From assembly GCA_964623515.1 (NCBI GenBank), contig CAZURV010000009.1:1-64000 (forward strand): DNA of 64,000 nt, read 5' to 3'. Shown one piece after another: positions 25,670 through 34,654 of this stretch. Positions within the stretch are counted from its first letter, which is position 1, and the number at the start of each line of letters is the position of its first letter. Source of the stretch: RUG714 sp964623515. GTDB lineage: Bacteria; Bacillota; Clostridia; Oscillospirales; Acutalibacteraceae. The position numbers were made by a program, and so were the translations under genes. The notes beneath the pieces were generated by a model. That model did no database searches and had not been told where the DNA came from. It saw only the letters and a list, made by a program, of their open reading frames with translations.

Positions 25670-26236
25670 ATGATTTCAGCAGGTGATTTCAGAAACGGTA
25701 TGACTTTTGAGATGGACGGTAAAGTTTATCAGGTTATCGAATTTCAGCATGTTAAGCCGGGCAAGGGCGCGGCGTTTGTGCGTACAAAGTATAAAGATGT
25801 CATTTCGGGTAGCATTGTTGAAAGAAGTTTCAATCCCACTGAAAAATTTGAACAGGCATTCGTTGAAAGGCGTGATATGGAATACCTTTATAATGATGGA
25901 GAACTTTATTATTTTATGGATCCGGAAACTTATGAGCAAATGCCTGTTGGTGCCGATATTCTCGGAGATAATTTCAAATTCGTGAAAGAAAATATGCTCT
26001 GTAAACTGATATCTTTTAAAGGTAGCGTATTTTCGGTTGAGCCTCCCACGTTTGTGGAACTTGAAATCACCGAAACCGAACCGGGTGTTAAGGGGAATAC
26101 GGCAACGAATGTAACAAAGCCGGCAACTGTTGAAACAGGTGCGGTTGTACGTGTCCCCGGATTTATGAATGAGGGTGAAATTATAAAAATAGATACCCGC
26201 ACGGGTGAATGCCTCGGCCGTGCTTCAAAAGCTTAA
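25670..26236 (+). CDS. efp: Translation elongation factor P
   Basis: A 188-residue tRNA-shaped factor that relieves stalling at polyproline. Three beta-barrel domains are recognisable: the KOW-like N-domain with the tip loop HVKPGKGAAFVRTK, whose lysine (Lys32) is the residue that is modified in many bacteria, the central OB domain, and the C-terminal OB domain with FVELEITETEPGVKGNTAT and IDTRTGECLGRA. The Shine-Dalgarno is GGAGG. The small zinc-ribbon gene at 26251 follows by 14 nt. Confidence 0.97.
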   Translation: MISAGDFRNGMTFEMDGKVYQVIEFQHVKPGKGAAFVRTKYKDVISGSIVERSFNPTEKFEQAFVERRDMEYLYNDGELYYFMDPETYEQMPVGADILGDNFKFVKENMLCKLISFKGSVFSVEPPTFVELEITETEPGVKGNTATNVTKPATVETGAVVRVPGFMNEGEIIKIDTRTGECLGRASKA

Positions 26237-26250
26237 CGGAGGAGATAAAT

Positions 26251-26745
26251 ATGAAAACAACAGCAGAGAAAGTTGCATATTTTAAAGGGCTTGTAGACGC
26301 AACGGTTTTTGCATCTGAGGATAAAAAGAAATTATTTTCTGTTCTTGCAGATGTTTTGAAATCCATTTCAGAGGATATTGATGTGAATGCGGAAAACATT
26401 GACAATGTTGACGCGCATCTTCTTGAGGTAGATGAAGATCTCGGATATATTGAAGAACTGGTTTACGGGGAAGAGGATCCTCACGGCGATTATGACGAAT
26501 GCAGTGAAGAAGACGGGTTCTATGACGATTATGAAGAGAGTGAAGATGAAGACGAAGATGAAGACGAAGACGAGTTCGAAACGCTTGATGGGGAAGAGAA
26601 TGAGGTCGAAGATGAAATGTATGAGGTTGAATGCCCTGCTTGTCATAAGGTGATTTATCTTCAAGAGAGCGTGATTCTGGACGGTGCGGTAGACTGTCCC
26701 AACTGTGGTGAACCTTTGGAGTTTGATATTGAATTTGAAGAATAA
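26251..26745 (+). CDS. CD1247-type acidic protein with zinc ribbon
   Basis: A 164-residue protein in three parts: an N-terminal helical domain (about 1-75, beginning KTTAEKVAYFKGLVDA), an extremely acidic linker (roughly 80-130) made of Glu/Asp runs, and a C-terminal zinc ribbon with CPACHKVIY and CPNCGEPLEF. It resembles the clostridial CD1247 family, whose function is unknown. The acidic stretch is encoded by GAAGAT/GAAGAC hexamer repeats near 26540-26575 and could vary in length by slippage. It is probably co-transcribed with efp. Confidence 0.75.
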   Translation: MKTTAEKVAYFKGLVDATVFASEDKKKLFSVLADVLKSISEDIDVNAENIDNVDAHLLEVDEDLGYIEELVYGEEDPHGDYDECSEEDGFYDDYEESEDEDEDEDEDEFETLDGEENEVEDEMYEVECPACHKVIYLQESVILDGAVDCPNCGEPLEFDIEFEE

Positions 26746-26753
26746 TTGATGAT

Positions 26754-26786
26754 GAATACCCTGTGCTTTTTAAGCACAGGGTATTC
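26754..26786 (+). terminator. Perfect 15-bp hairpin after the zinc-ribbon gene
   Basis: GAATACCCTGTGCTT (26754-26768) pairs perfectly with the stretch at 26772-26786 around a TTT loop. No T-run follows, so it may act as a weak terminator or mRNA 3'-end protector. Confidence 0.55.
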
Positions 26787-26949
26787 AATATATAAAGAAT
26801 TATAAGGATAATCCAATCAAAGGAACGAATAAGTTTTACGGCGGATATGATAGAGCGGTCCGACCGGGAATATCATCCCTCCACCACAAGTAGCGCATGG
26901 ATTTGTCGAATTGCACAACGAATACACCGCTTTTTCTATATTCAGCAGA

Positions 26950-26979
26950 TTGAAAAAATACGGAATCGTATGTTATAAT
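26950..26979 (+). promoter_or_regulatory. Promoter of the GPH transporter gene
   Basis: TTGAAA (26950-26955), 18-bp spacer, TATAAT (26974-26979). The remaining gap from 26787 shows no other recognisable signal. Confidence 0.6.
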
Positions 26980-27044
26980 AATAAATAATGGTCGCTTGTC
27001 AGATTTAGGGGTGGCCTTTATTTCATTAAAAAAGGCGGTGCAGT

Positions 27045-28505
27045 ATGGAAAAAGGTGTTGAAACAAAAACGCTGAACGACAGGAACAATCAAATCGGGTT
27101 CAAAGAGGGTCTCGGATATATGTGGGGCGATGTTGCGAATCTTTTGGTCCTGTCTTTTGTTACAACGTTTTTGAAGGTCTTTTATACCGATGTTCTTTAT
27201 ATTGATACGAAAAAGCTCGCAGTGTTATTTTTGGTAGTCCGCCTTTTTGATGCGATAAACGATCCCATATGGGGATTTATAGTGGATTCCAGAAAACCGG
27301 GCAGGGAAGGAAAGTTCAGGCCGTATCTTAAATGGGTGTGCGTTCCGCTTGTGCTTTCCGCTATTGTATGCTTTATTCCCCTAACACAGCTTGGAATCAA
27401 GAATGAAACAATTATTCTCGTTTATGCATATATTACATATACGCTGTTCGGCGTTATGTATACCGGAATGAATATTCCTTATGGTTCTCTTGCCAGCGTA
27501 ATAACCGATGATCCGAAAGGAAGAACGCTTCTTTCTACTTTCCGTTCCGTCGGCGGCGGCGTAGGCGGCGCACCGATTACCATTCTTCTTCCCGCCTTTT
27601 TGTATACGGAAGCAACCGAAACTACAAATAAACAGTTAAAATGGCAGGCAACGCTTATTGCAGCGGTTATTGTTGCTGTTGTGACGGTTATCGGCTATCT
27701 GGTTTGCTATAAGTCTACCAAGGAAAGGGTTGTTTCACCGGCCAATCCTCCCAAAAGAGATATTAAAGCAACTTACGGAGGCATGTTTAAATCCGTACCG
27801 TTTATGAGTCTTATGATTGCGAATATATTTATGAGCGGACTGATTGAATATCAGAGCGTAAATCCGTATTTGTATAAAGTTTATTTTGCGGATTCAAAAC
27901 CAATTTTCCTTTCTCTGCAAACGGTGGCGCATTATCTTCCTATGGCGATGCTCATACTGTTTGTGCCGAAGATTGCTGCAAAATTTGGCAAGAAAGAACT
28001 TTGCGGTTGCGGGTTGGTGCTTTCCAGTGCTTCAACCATTATTTTATATTTTGTGAAGCCGTCTATGAGCAATCCTTACTTTTATCTCGGTATGAGCTTC
28101 CTGACAGGGCTCGGTCTTGCATTTACTTCGATTCTATGCTGGGCGCTTGTTATGGACGTTATTGATTATCAGGAACTTGTAACGCACCGCAGGGACGAAG
28201 GCTCGATTTATGCAGTTATAACATTTGCAAGAAAACTCGGGCAAACGCTTGCGGCAAGCGGTATGATGTGGCTACTCGACTGGGCGGGTTATAATGCGGA
28301 AGCGAACGTTCAGGCGGCAGGTGTTGCAGACCGCATTTATTCTTTGACAACGATTGTTCCCGCAATCGGCTATACGGTTATGTGTATTATTATTGCATTG
28401 ATTTATCCGCTTAATAAAAAGAGATTGAAAGAAAATGCAGAAAAACTGCAAGAAATAAGATCCCAAGAAGCGGAGGCAGATGCAGAGAGCGGACTGCAAG
28501 TATAA
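27045..28505 (+). CDS. GPH-family (glycoside-pentoside-hexuronide:cation) sugar symporter
   Basis: A 486-residue MFS-fold membrane protein with about twelve predicted helices. FKEGLGYMWGDVANLLVLSF at the start, VVRLFDAINDPIWGFIVD after helix 2 and RDEGSIYAVITFARKLGQTL late in the protein are GPH family hallmarks. It would take up a sugar or glycoside with a cation. No glycosidase is adjacent, so the substrate cannot be inferred. It begins with GGCGGTG as Shine-Dalgarno and is followed 47 nt later by a small membrane protein gene. A second GPH-like transporter is at 51726. Confidence 0.85.
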   Translation: MEKGVETKTLNDRNNQIGFKEGLGYMWGDVANLLVLSFVTTFLKVFYTDVLYIDTKKLAVLFLVVRLFDAINDPIWGFIVDSRKPGREGKFRPYLKWVCVPLVLSAIVCFIPLTQLGIKNETIILVYAYITYTLFGVMYTGMNIPYGSLASVITDDPKGRTLLSTFRSVGGGVGGAPITILLPAFLYTEATETTNKQLKWQATLIAAVIVAVVTVIGYLVCYKSTKERVVSPANPPKRDIKATYGGMFKSVPFMSLMIANIFMSGLIEYQSVNPYLYKVYFADSKPIFLSLQTVAHYLPMAMLILFVPKIAAKFGKKELCGCGLVLSSASTIILYFVKPSMSNPYFYLGMSFLTGLGLAFTSILCWALVMDVIDYQELVTHRRDEGSIYAVITFARKLGQTLAASGMMWLLDWAGYNAEANVQAAGVADRIYSLTTIVPAIGYTVMCIIIALIYPLNKKRLKENAEKLQEIRSQEAEADAESGLQV

Positions 28506-28552
28506 TTTATCCAAAAATCACGGTTTTCATTATTTTGTAAAACGGATTATAT

Positions 28553-28954
28553 ATGAAAGATAACAATTTGCAAAAAACCGAAGATAACGAAAATGAATAC
28601 AACAAGCCGCTGATTGAGAGGGTGATTCCCTCCGTAGCAACGGTTATGTTGATTTTAGCTGTTCTGATATTTGCTGTTTCTGCATTCGGCTACGATGAAA
28701 CAACACCTCTTGGTGCGTTGCGTATATCGCTCTTGTCGGACGGTCATCCGATATCGTCTGTGCTGGTCAGGGCGGAGCCTGCTGAGGAATATGCAGGAAA
28801 AAACGCCGATTTTGGGCTTGGTGCTAATGATCAGATTTATAAAATAACATTTGCTCCTCCCGAAGAAAACGGAAAAGAAATGATATACTGGATTATATCG
28901 CGCAGTGGCAATAAATTTTCGGCGTCTTATTTCGGAGGGATTCCGGAAGAATAA
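28553..28954 (+). CDS. Single-pass membrane protein of unknown function
   Basis: A 133-residue protein with a charged N-terminus (about 1-25), one membrane helix (about 28-46, SVATVMLILAVLIFAVSAFG) and an extracellular-looking domain of about 85 residues. I do not recognise a family. The gap to the transporter upstream is 47 nt and no promoter is obvious, so the two may be co-transcribed. The Shine-Dalgarno is weak. It ends at the terminator 28973-29012. Confidence 0.6.
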   Translation: MKDNNLQKTEDNENEYNKPLIERVIPSVATVMLILAVLIFAVSAFGYDETTPLGALRISLLSDGHPISSVLVRAEPAEEYAGKNADFGLGANDQIYKITFAPPEENGKEMIYWIISRSGNKFSASYFGGIPEE

Positions 28955-28972
28955 AAAAGTGAATTAAGAAAG

Positions 28973-29012
28973 AAGCACTCCGCAATTTAAGCAGAATTGC
29001 GGAGTGCTTTAA
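28973..29012. terminator. Bidirectional terminator between membrane protein and trmB
   Basis: AAGCACTCCGCAATT (28973-28987) pairs with the stretch at 28995-29009; flanked by A-rich sequence on the left and TTTAAAATTTT on the right. The genes on either side converge. Confidence 0.85.
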
Positions 29013-29033
29013 AATTTTCGGATAGATTAATGT

Positions 29034-29672
29034 TTATTTCATATTCACCGCTTCGAGGCGGTAAATCGGAAATCCCTGTGCGCTGAATTTTTCTTCATAT
29101 TCCGTAACGATATTGTTTTCGTTAAATATGCTGTTGTGCAAATCTAATGTTATATTTTGAAGTTTCCAGTTGTTGTCGCAGAAGGAATTGAGTGAAAACT
29201 CAAAAAAATCACGATTATCGGTTTTAAAGTGTACTTCGTGTGAGGCAGGGAGTACCGTTTTGTATAAATTCAGGAAATTTTTGTGCGTTAGACGGTGTTT
29301 TGCGTATCTCTTTTTCGGGAAAGGACATGAAAAATTAAGATAGATTTTATCTATGCTGTTTGCCGCAAATAATTTTGTTATGTTTTCGGCATTGCAACAT
29401 AGAAAACGTACATTTTTTATGTTTTCTCTCATAATTTTTTCCATTGCAAGCACGATAACGTTGCGTTCCTTTTCAATTGCAATAAAATTGATATCGGGAT
29501 TTCTTTTTGCGTTTTCAAGTGTAAACGCGCCTTTTCCGCAACCGATTTCAAGCTGAACGGGATTGCTGTTGCCGAAAATTTGATTTGTGTTTAACATTCC
29601 GTCCGGATTTAGTGTAACGCTTCCGCAAGCTTCCAGCCTTGATTCCAGGTGTTTTCGTTTGCGCATTCTCAT
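29034..29672 (-). CDS. trmB: tRNA (guanine-N7-)-methyltransferase
   Basis: A 212-residue class I methyltransferase making 7-methylguanosine-46 in tRNA. LEIGCGKGAFTLENAKRNPDI is the S-adenosylmethionine site, IAIEKERNVI and INLNFSCPFPKKRYAKHRL (family motif PDPWPKxRHxKRRL, here diverged) follow, and VHFKTDNRDFFEFSL is also characteristic. ATG at 29672 on the minus strand has the Shine-Dalgarno GGGGGG 8 nt upstream; a TTG two codons earlier is possible but less likely. Note that the usual DPWP is SCPFP here, a conservative change in the substrate loop. Confidence 0.9.
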   Translation of the reverse strand: MRMRKRKHLESRLEACGSVTLNPDGMLNTNQIFGNSNPVQLEIGCGKGAFTLENAKRNPDINFIAIEKERNVIVLAMEKIMRENIKNVRFLCCNAENITKLFAANSIDKIYLNFSCPFPKKRYAKHRLTHKNFLNLYKTVLPASHEVHFKTDNRDFFEFSLNSFCDNNWKLQNITLDLHNSIFNENNIVTEYEEKFSAQGFPIYRLEAVNMK

Positions 29673-29908
29673 GTTCAATCCCCCCAGTGCATAAAAATTT
29701 TACTATAAATGCTTGCCTTTTGCAATAGCTTTAAATCAGATAAAGAGAAAAGATTAAGGGGATATCTTTCCATCAGAAAGATTTGCCAGAAATGTACAAA
29801 TTCGGCACAAAACCGCGTTAAAGATGTAAGATTGCCGTCTTTTTTGGCTTCCGAGCCCTTTTTACGCCTATCCGGTTAAATCTTTAATAAAAATTAACAA
29901 AAATGATA

Positions 29909-29937
29909 TTGATAAAACTTATATAATTATATATAAT
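29909..29937 (+). promoter_or_regulatory. Sigma-A promoter upstream of the four-helix membrane protein
   Basis: TTGATA (29909-29914), 17-bp spacer, TATAAT (29932-29937). The gap 29673-29988 otherwise contains only a tiny hairpin GGCT-TCCG-AGCC (29846-29857) followed by CTTTTT, which is too short to call a terminator with confidence. Confidence 0.65.
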
Positions 29938-29988
29938 AGACTTACGGTTTTATACCGTTCTTATCAGGATAATGCGAGGTATTTTTAT

Positions 29989-30648
29989 ATGAAAAAAATT
30001 AAAGTCAAAACGGCGGGCAACATTGCGCTCGTTTTTACCGTTTTATTAGGGGTGTTTGCCGTTGCTCAGTTTATTGCGGCAATGGTTGCGGCGGACAGAA
30101 TAGCGGAAATGTTAAGGAATATAAGCGTAAATTATTATTCGGGCGTTTCTGACTTTCCGCGCGTCTTATGGAATGAAGCCTGTACGGCGGTTTATGAACC
30201 AAAATATGTCAGAATGATGTCTATGTTTATATTTACGCTGTGTATTCCGTGCGTTTATGCGCTGTTTAATATTTATCTTATCTGCAAAAACGGAGAAGGG
30301 AATCAGCCTTTCGGTCCTTATGCAAAATCCGGTTTTCTGTCTGTCGGATATGCTTTCGCCGCAGAGTTGTTTTTGGATTTGGTTGTATTTTCCGTTTTAA
30401 AGATTGTGCTAAAAAAAATACCGTTTTATATGTGGTATGTTGTGGCAGCGGTTGCGGTTCTTTCCGTTATCCTTGTTGTTTTATCGGCGGTATTTGTATC
30501 TTTGATTAACAGGGCAAACGAAATTCGGCAGGAGCATAAAAAAATCAGAACGGACAAAAAAGAAATTGATTCGGTAGTGGTAAAGCGGAAAGCCGTCCAC
30601 CAAGATTATGAAAGTTTGTATAAAGACATTCTCCCTCCGGAGAAATAA
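29989..30648 (+). CDS. Four-helix membrane protein (DUF2975-like)
   Basis: A 219-residue integral membrane protein with four predicted helices (about 10-33, 78-100, 116-138 and 145-170) and a basic C-terminal tail. The helix pattern and a short polar loop resemble DUF2975 proteins, which often accompany an XRE regulator, but no regulator is adjacent and the similarity is only by architecture. It has its own promoter and terminator (30656-30691). Confidence 0.5.
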   Translation: MKKIKVKTAGNIALVFTVLLGVFAVAQFIAAMVAADRIAEMLRNISVNYYSGVSDFPRVLWNEACTAVYEPKYVRMMSMFIFTLCIPCVYALFNIYLICKNGEGNQPFGPYAKSGFLSVGYAFAAELFLDLVVFSVLKIVLKKIPFYMWYVVAAVAVLSVILVVLSAVFVSLINRANEIRQEHKKIRTDKKEIDSVVVKRKAVHQDYESLYKDILPPEK

Positions 30649-30655
30649 AAACTAT

Positions 30656-30691
30656 ATAACAGGCGCTGTTAACGGCGCCTGTTATTTTTTT
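30656..30691 (+). terminator. Intrinsic terminator before the ger operon
   Basis: ATAACAGGCGC / GCGCCTGTTAT stem around TGTTAACG, followed by a T-run (TTTTTT). It shows that the ger genes start further downstream with their own transcript. Confidence 0.88.
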
Positions 30692-30763
30692 GCCTTCCAA
30701 AGGCCGGCTAACCCTGTGTATAAAAATCCTTTAATTGTAAAAAATATCATTTGGGTGAATATC

Positions 30764-32221
30764 TTGAATAGCTATTGGAAATCAAATGAAGAATCGCTTA
30801 TGTATAAAAATGAAATATCAAAAAGCGAAAAAATAACGGTTGAAGGATTAAAAAAGTATCTCGGAGAAAACGGGGATATAATATTCCACAATTTTTCTTT
30901 CGGCGGCACGGGAGCGTTTATCTGCTGTGTGGACGGACTCGTTAATGAAGGCACGCTTGATGAAAATATTCTTGCGCCGTATCATAGGATAGACGCTTTT
31001 ATGCACTGTACGTCTCAAAAAAAAGCGCTGGAATTGATTGAAAAAGGATTTATAAATCACGGTGGTGTAAAAATCGTTGATAATCTAAAAATGCTTGTAG
31101 AGGATATTCTCAATGCGAATTTTTCATTGGTTTTTGAAGATGAGAACAAAGCCGTAATATATGATGTTAAGGGCTTTGAAAAAAGGAGTATTGAAGAAAG
31201 CGAAAACGAAGGCGTTGTGAAAGGCTCAAAAGATGCTTTTTCCGAACCGATACGTATCAATACCGCTATTTTGCGGCGGCATATACGCAGTCATAATCTG
31301 ATTATCAAACAGCTTCAGCTGGGAGATGTCGCCAAAACAACCGTGGCAATCGCATATATGAAGAATATGGCAGAACCCGAACTTATCCGTGAAATTGAAA
31401 ACAGGCTGAAAAAAATGAAAATACAGTCCGTTGTTTCCGCAGGGCAGATTGAATATGCACTGGACGGAGAGAGATCAAGTATTTTTCCGAAAGTTTTATA
31501 CACAGAACGTGCGGACAAGCTGGCAGCCAATATTATGAACGGACGAGCAGGCGTTTTGATTGACGGATTTCCGGTAACTTATATATGTCCTTCTCCCATG
31601 GCTATGTTTATGCAAACACCGGAAGATTACAGCGATAAATCGCTTTACAGTTCGGTTATCAGAGTCATCAGATATCTTTGTTTGCTTTTATCTGTTCTTA
31701 CGCCTGCACTTTATATTGCCATCGTGAATTATGATTGTGAAATTATCCCCGCAAAGCTGGCGCTTTCCATTATGGAAGCAAAACTAGGCGTCCCGTTTAC
31801 GCCGTTTGTTGAAGTTTTTGCAATGCTCGTTGCGTTTGAGGTTCTGATTGAAGCGGGACTGCGTCTACCGAAAGGCATTGGGCAGACGGTTTCAATCGTA
31901 GCGGGACTGATTATCGGTGAATCTGCGATAAATGCGGGGCTTGTTTCTCCTGCAGTCGTTATGGTAACTGCAGTGTCGGGAATCACGAGCTTTGTTGTTC
32001 CGTATCAGGATTTTATGAAACCAATACGCATTGTCAGAATTATTCTTATGATTTCGGGACAACTTGCAGGTCTTTTCGGTGTAAGTATTGAACTGATTAT
32101 GTTTTTGGTTTATCTCAATTCGTTTGAAAGCTTTTCTGTCCCGTATCTCGCACCATTTTCCGCAGGGAAAATCAGAGATTGGTTTAAAGATACGTTTATC
32201 CGCCGGAGGTATAAAAAATGA
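30764..32221 (+). CDS. gerA: Spore germinant receptor subunit A (GerA/GerKA family)
   Basis: The A subunit of a nutrient germinant receptor, located in the inner spore membrane. A large N-terminal soluble domain with RRHIRSHNLIIKQLQLGDVAKTTVAI and INGRAGVLIDGFPV-like segments is followed by a membrane domain with VTPALYIA-, PFVEVFAMLVAFEVLIEAGLRLP and GQTVSIVAGLIIGESAI, all GerA hallmarks. A terminator at 30656-30691 rules out the more upstream starts; I chose TTG at 30764 (with GGGTGA just before), but ATG at 30800 is also possible. The stop overlaps gerC as ATGA. Order here is A-C-B. Confidence 0.85.
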   Translation: MNSYWKSNEESLMYKNEISKSEKITVEGLKKYLGENGDIIFHNFSFGGTGAFICCVDGLVNEGTLDENILAPYHRIDAFMHCTSQKKALELIEKGFINHGGVKIVDNLKMLVEDILNANFSLVFEDENKAVIYDVKGFEKRSIEESENEGVVKGSKDAFSEPIRINTAILRRHIRSHNLIIKQLQLGDVAKTTVAIAYMKNMAEPELIREIENRLKKMKIQSVVSAGQIEYALDGERSSIFPKVLYTERADKLAANIMNGRAGVLIDGFPVTYICPSPMAMFMQTPEDYSDKSLYSSVIRVIRYLCLLLSVLTPALYIAIVNYDCEIIPAKLALSIMEAKLGVPFTPFVEVFAMLVAFEVLIEAGLRLPKGIGQTVSIVAGLIIGESAINAGLVSPAVVMVTAVSGITSFVVPYQDFMKPIRIVRIILMISGQLAGLFGVSIELIMFLVYLNSFESFSVPYLAPFSAGKIRDWFKDTFIRRRYKK

Positions 32222-33297
32222 AAGACAAAATAAAGATTCTTCTTGTGTGTATTTTAGTTGTTATATTTTTTATACCCCTTTTTAACGGCGGTAGCAGCGA
32301 GTTAAGCGGCGGAAATATAGAAACTGTGTCTATGGTAAAAAGTATGGGGCTGGATAAAAAAAACGGATATACGCTTACTTTTACCGAAAACGTGGTTTCC
32401 AAAAATGATTCAAGCAAACAAAAAGCGCTTGTTTCACAGGGAGACTCCTATGCTTCTTCGTTCGACAAAGCGCAGACATTAACGCATAAGCAGATTACGC
32501 TTTCTTATGTACGCCATTTTGTTTTCGGTGAAGATACCGCAGAAGAAGGGCTGATGGATGAAATGGATTTTCTATGTCGCGCCAATGAACTGCAGTTTGC
32601 CGTGTCGGTTTATGTGTGTGAAGGGAAAGCAGAGGATTTCCTCAAATTTTTATCCGATAATGAAGAGGAAACGGATGAACTGCTGAAAAATCTCGACGTT
32701 GCGGGAAGCGAAACCGGTTATTACAGTGAAGCAAGTCTTCTTGATTTGCTTCAGGCACAGGCGGAGGGAAGAAATACCGTTGTTCCCGTTATAGGATTGA
32801 ATAAGGAAGAAAAGTGCATTGAATTTAAAGGCTACGGTATTATTGAAAACGGTAAACTGACCAAAAGACTCACACTCGGTGAATCCAGAGGGTATAATAT
32901 GGCAAGCGGACGTATTATGCAAACAATTATTCAAACATCTTCCGCTTCGTTTAAAACGTTTGATTTTACGAATAAAATCAAGGTGGATGTTAAAAATAAA
33001 AAACTTAAGAGAGTTGAAATATCGGTAAAATGCACATCTGATTTTAGAGAAGTTAAAGAAAACGAAGATATTAAAACCTACGAATTTGAAAAAGCGGAAA
33101 AGGAACTGGAGCAGATTGTAATAGATGAGATAAACGCTTTAATTGTCAGCGCGGGCAATGCAGATATACTGAATTTAAAGCATTTTGCCCAAAAAAAAGT
33201 CGGCTCAAAGGATGTTGAAATTGTACCCGGGGAATATGAAATTGTGATAAAAAGCGAAAACAATATTGCAAGAACCTACGATTTGGTGGAGATATAA
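32218..33297 (+). CDS. gerC: Germinant receptor subunit C (GerAC family) without lipobox
   Basis: A 359-residue GerAC-type subunit. An N-terminal hydrophobic segment (about 5-21) is followed by the core (VKSMGLDKKNGYTLTF, HFVFGEDTAEEGLMDEMDFLCR, GYGIIENGKL, and a C-terminal domain with KKVGSKDVEIVPG). GerC subunits are normally lipoproteins with an LxxC lipobox, but here the hydrophobic stretch ends LFNGGSSEL and the only nearby cysteine (Cys12) is buried in the hydrophobic run. It may thus be held by an uncleaved anchor. It overlaps gerA by 4 nt and gerB by 1 nt. Confidence 0.85.
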   Translation: MKDKIKILLVCILVVIFFIPLFNGGSSELSGGNIETVSMVKSMGLDKKNGYTLTFTENVVSKNDSSKQKALVSQGDSYASSFDKAQTLTHKQITLSYVRHFVFGEDTAEEGLMDEMDFLCRANELQFAVSVYVCEGKAEDFLKFLSDNEEETDELLKNLDVAGSETGYYSEASLLDLLQAQAEGRNTVVPVIGLNKEEKCIEFKGYGIIENGKLTKRLTLGESRGYNMASGRIMQTIIQTSSASFKTFDFTNKIKVDVKNKKLKRVEISVKCTSDFREVKENEDIKTYEFEKAEKELEQIVIDEINALIVSAGNADILNLKHFAQKKVGSKDVEIVPGEYEIVIKSENNIARTYDLVEI

Positions 33298-34424
33298 TGG
33301 AAAAAAAGTGCACTGCTTTGCAGTTTAGTTTAATATTTCTGCTTACGGTTTCATCGGTAAGCGTATATGTTATGCCTTCATGTTTCACGGAGGAACTCGG
33401 AGGCGCAGGCATATTGATTCCGATTGTCGGTATATTGTTTTCGGGCATATTTATGTATTTTTTCAGAGCGCTTGCCGTAAATTCGGAAAAAATATATGTA
33501 GTGCTGAACCGCAGGGCAAAACCGGTTATTAAAATCGGAGAGGTTGTTCTGATTCTGTGGTTGATGTTTATTGTGAGTATAAAAACGCGTCTTTTTTATG
33601 AAAGAATCAGTTCAACTTCTTTTTCGTTCCTTCCAAAATCGCTTTGCATAGGTGCACTGCTTGTGCTTGCAGCGTTTACGGTAAGTTGCGGATTTAAAAC
33701 TTTTGCAAGACTTGCGCAAAGCCTTTTTATTGTGTTTGTTATCTTGATAGTTACTATTATTTTAATTTCTTTGAATAGTATTGAATTTGATAATTTTGAT
33801 TTCATATTTAATGGTTCTCTGCATACAATATCCAAAGCTTTTGTCTTTTTGCTTGAACCGTTTGCATATATTTCTTTTTTCCTTGTCATGTTTAAAGAAA
33901 CCGATGTAAAAGGAATGAACAAAAAATTTTTGCTGATAGCATTCGGAAGTTCCGCCGTTATGATTCTTGTATCAGCGCTTTGCATCGGTATTTTTGGAAG
34001 TGATTTCAGTTTGAAGCTGGCTTATCCGTTTTTCAGTATATTAAAAAACACAACAATAAGCGGAAGCATAGAGCACTTTGAAAGCGTTCTAATCAGCCTT
34101 TGGATAATTGTCGATTTTGTTTTTATAACCATGCTTATATTCTGTATACATCGTATGGTGACGGATTTGCTCGGTTTTAAAAGGAATAAGCTTCCGTACA
34201 GAATAACACCCCTCTTGGTAGCTACCGTTATTTTTGTTTTTTCCCTATTTCCGTTTGTGAGCAGGTTTAAGTTGGACAGTATCAATCGGAGTATCCTGCC
34301 GTTTGTAAATGTTATTGCAGGCGTGGTTTTGCCGTTTATCCTTTCGATTGCCGCTTTCTTTATTTATGGCGGAAAGAAAAGAAATCTGATTCAGTCGGAA
34401 AAGAATAAACAAAGTGCTGAATAA
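33297..34424 (+). CDS. gerB: Germinant receptor subunit B (GerAB/spore permease family)
   Basis: A 375-residue membrane protein of the APC superfamily with about ten predicted helices and short loops. Family features include the initial LQFSLIFLLTVSSVSVYVMPS and a long internal run of helices ending FYGGKKRN-like basic tail. It is thought to bind the germinant. It starts one base inside the gerC stop (TAATG), so all three subunits are coupled. No promoter or terminator is seen inside the operon. Confidence 0.83.
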   Translation: MEKKCTALQFSLIFLLTVSSVSVYVMPSCFTEELGGAGILIPIVGILFSGIFMYFFRALAVNSEKIYVVLNRRAKPVIKIGEVVLILWLMFIVSIKTRLFYERISSTSFSFLPKSLCIGALLVLAAFTVSCGFKTFARLAQSLFIVFVILIVTIILISLNSIEFDNFDFIFNGSLHTISKAFVFLLEPFAYISFFLVMFKETDVKGMNKKFLLIAFGSSAVMILVSALCIGIFGSDFSLKLAYPFFSILKNTTISGSIEHFESVLISLWIIVDFVFITMLIFCIHRMVTDLLGFKRNKLPYRITPLLVATVIFVFSLFPFVSRFKLDSINRSILPFVNVIAGVVLPFILSIAAFFIYGGKKRNLIQSEKNKQSAE

Positions 34425-34579
34425 AAAGCAAAACTGTCGGAACAGGTATATTGTGCTCGGTTTTCCTTTCTGATTACTGTCGTTTTTTATTGGCAGAATA
34501 CCAAGCGCAACGTGCTTGTATTTAGATGGTTTTTACAAATAATTTATCGGTTTTCCATATGATTTTAACTTTTATTCCA

Positions 34580-34608
34580 TTGACTATGTTTCTGCAATAT
34601 TATATAAT
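34580..34608 (+). promoter_or_regulatory. Sigma-A promoter of serC
   Basis: TTGACT (34580-34585), 17-bp spacer, TATAAT (34603-34608). The rest of the gap from 34425 has no other clear signal. Confidence 0.75.
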
Positions 34609-34654
34609 TTATTAAATAAAAGAACATCATAATCCATATAAGGGGAGAAAGAAT

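Noticed and set aside
26282..26788. 168-codon His/Arg/Leu-rich frame on the minus strand
   Set aside because: It is the shadow of the acidic CD1247-type gene; the His/Arg bias arises from the GAAGAT/GAAGAC repeats on the other strand.
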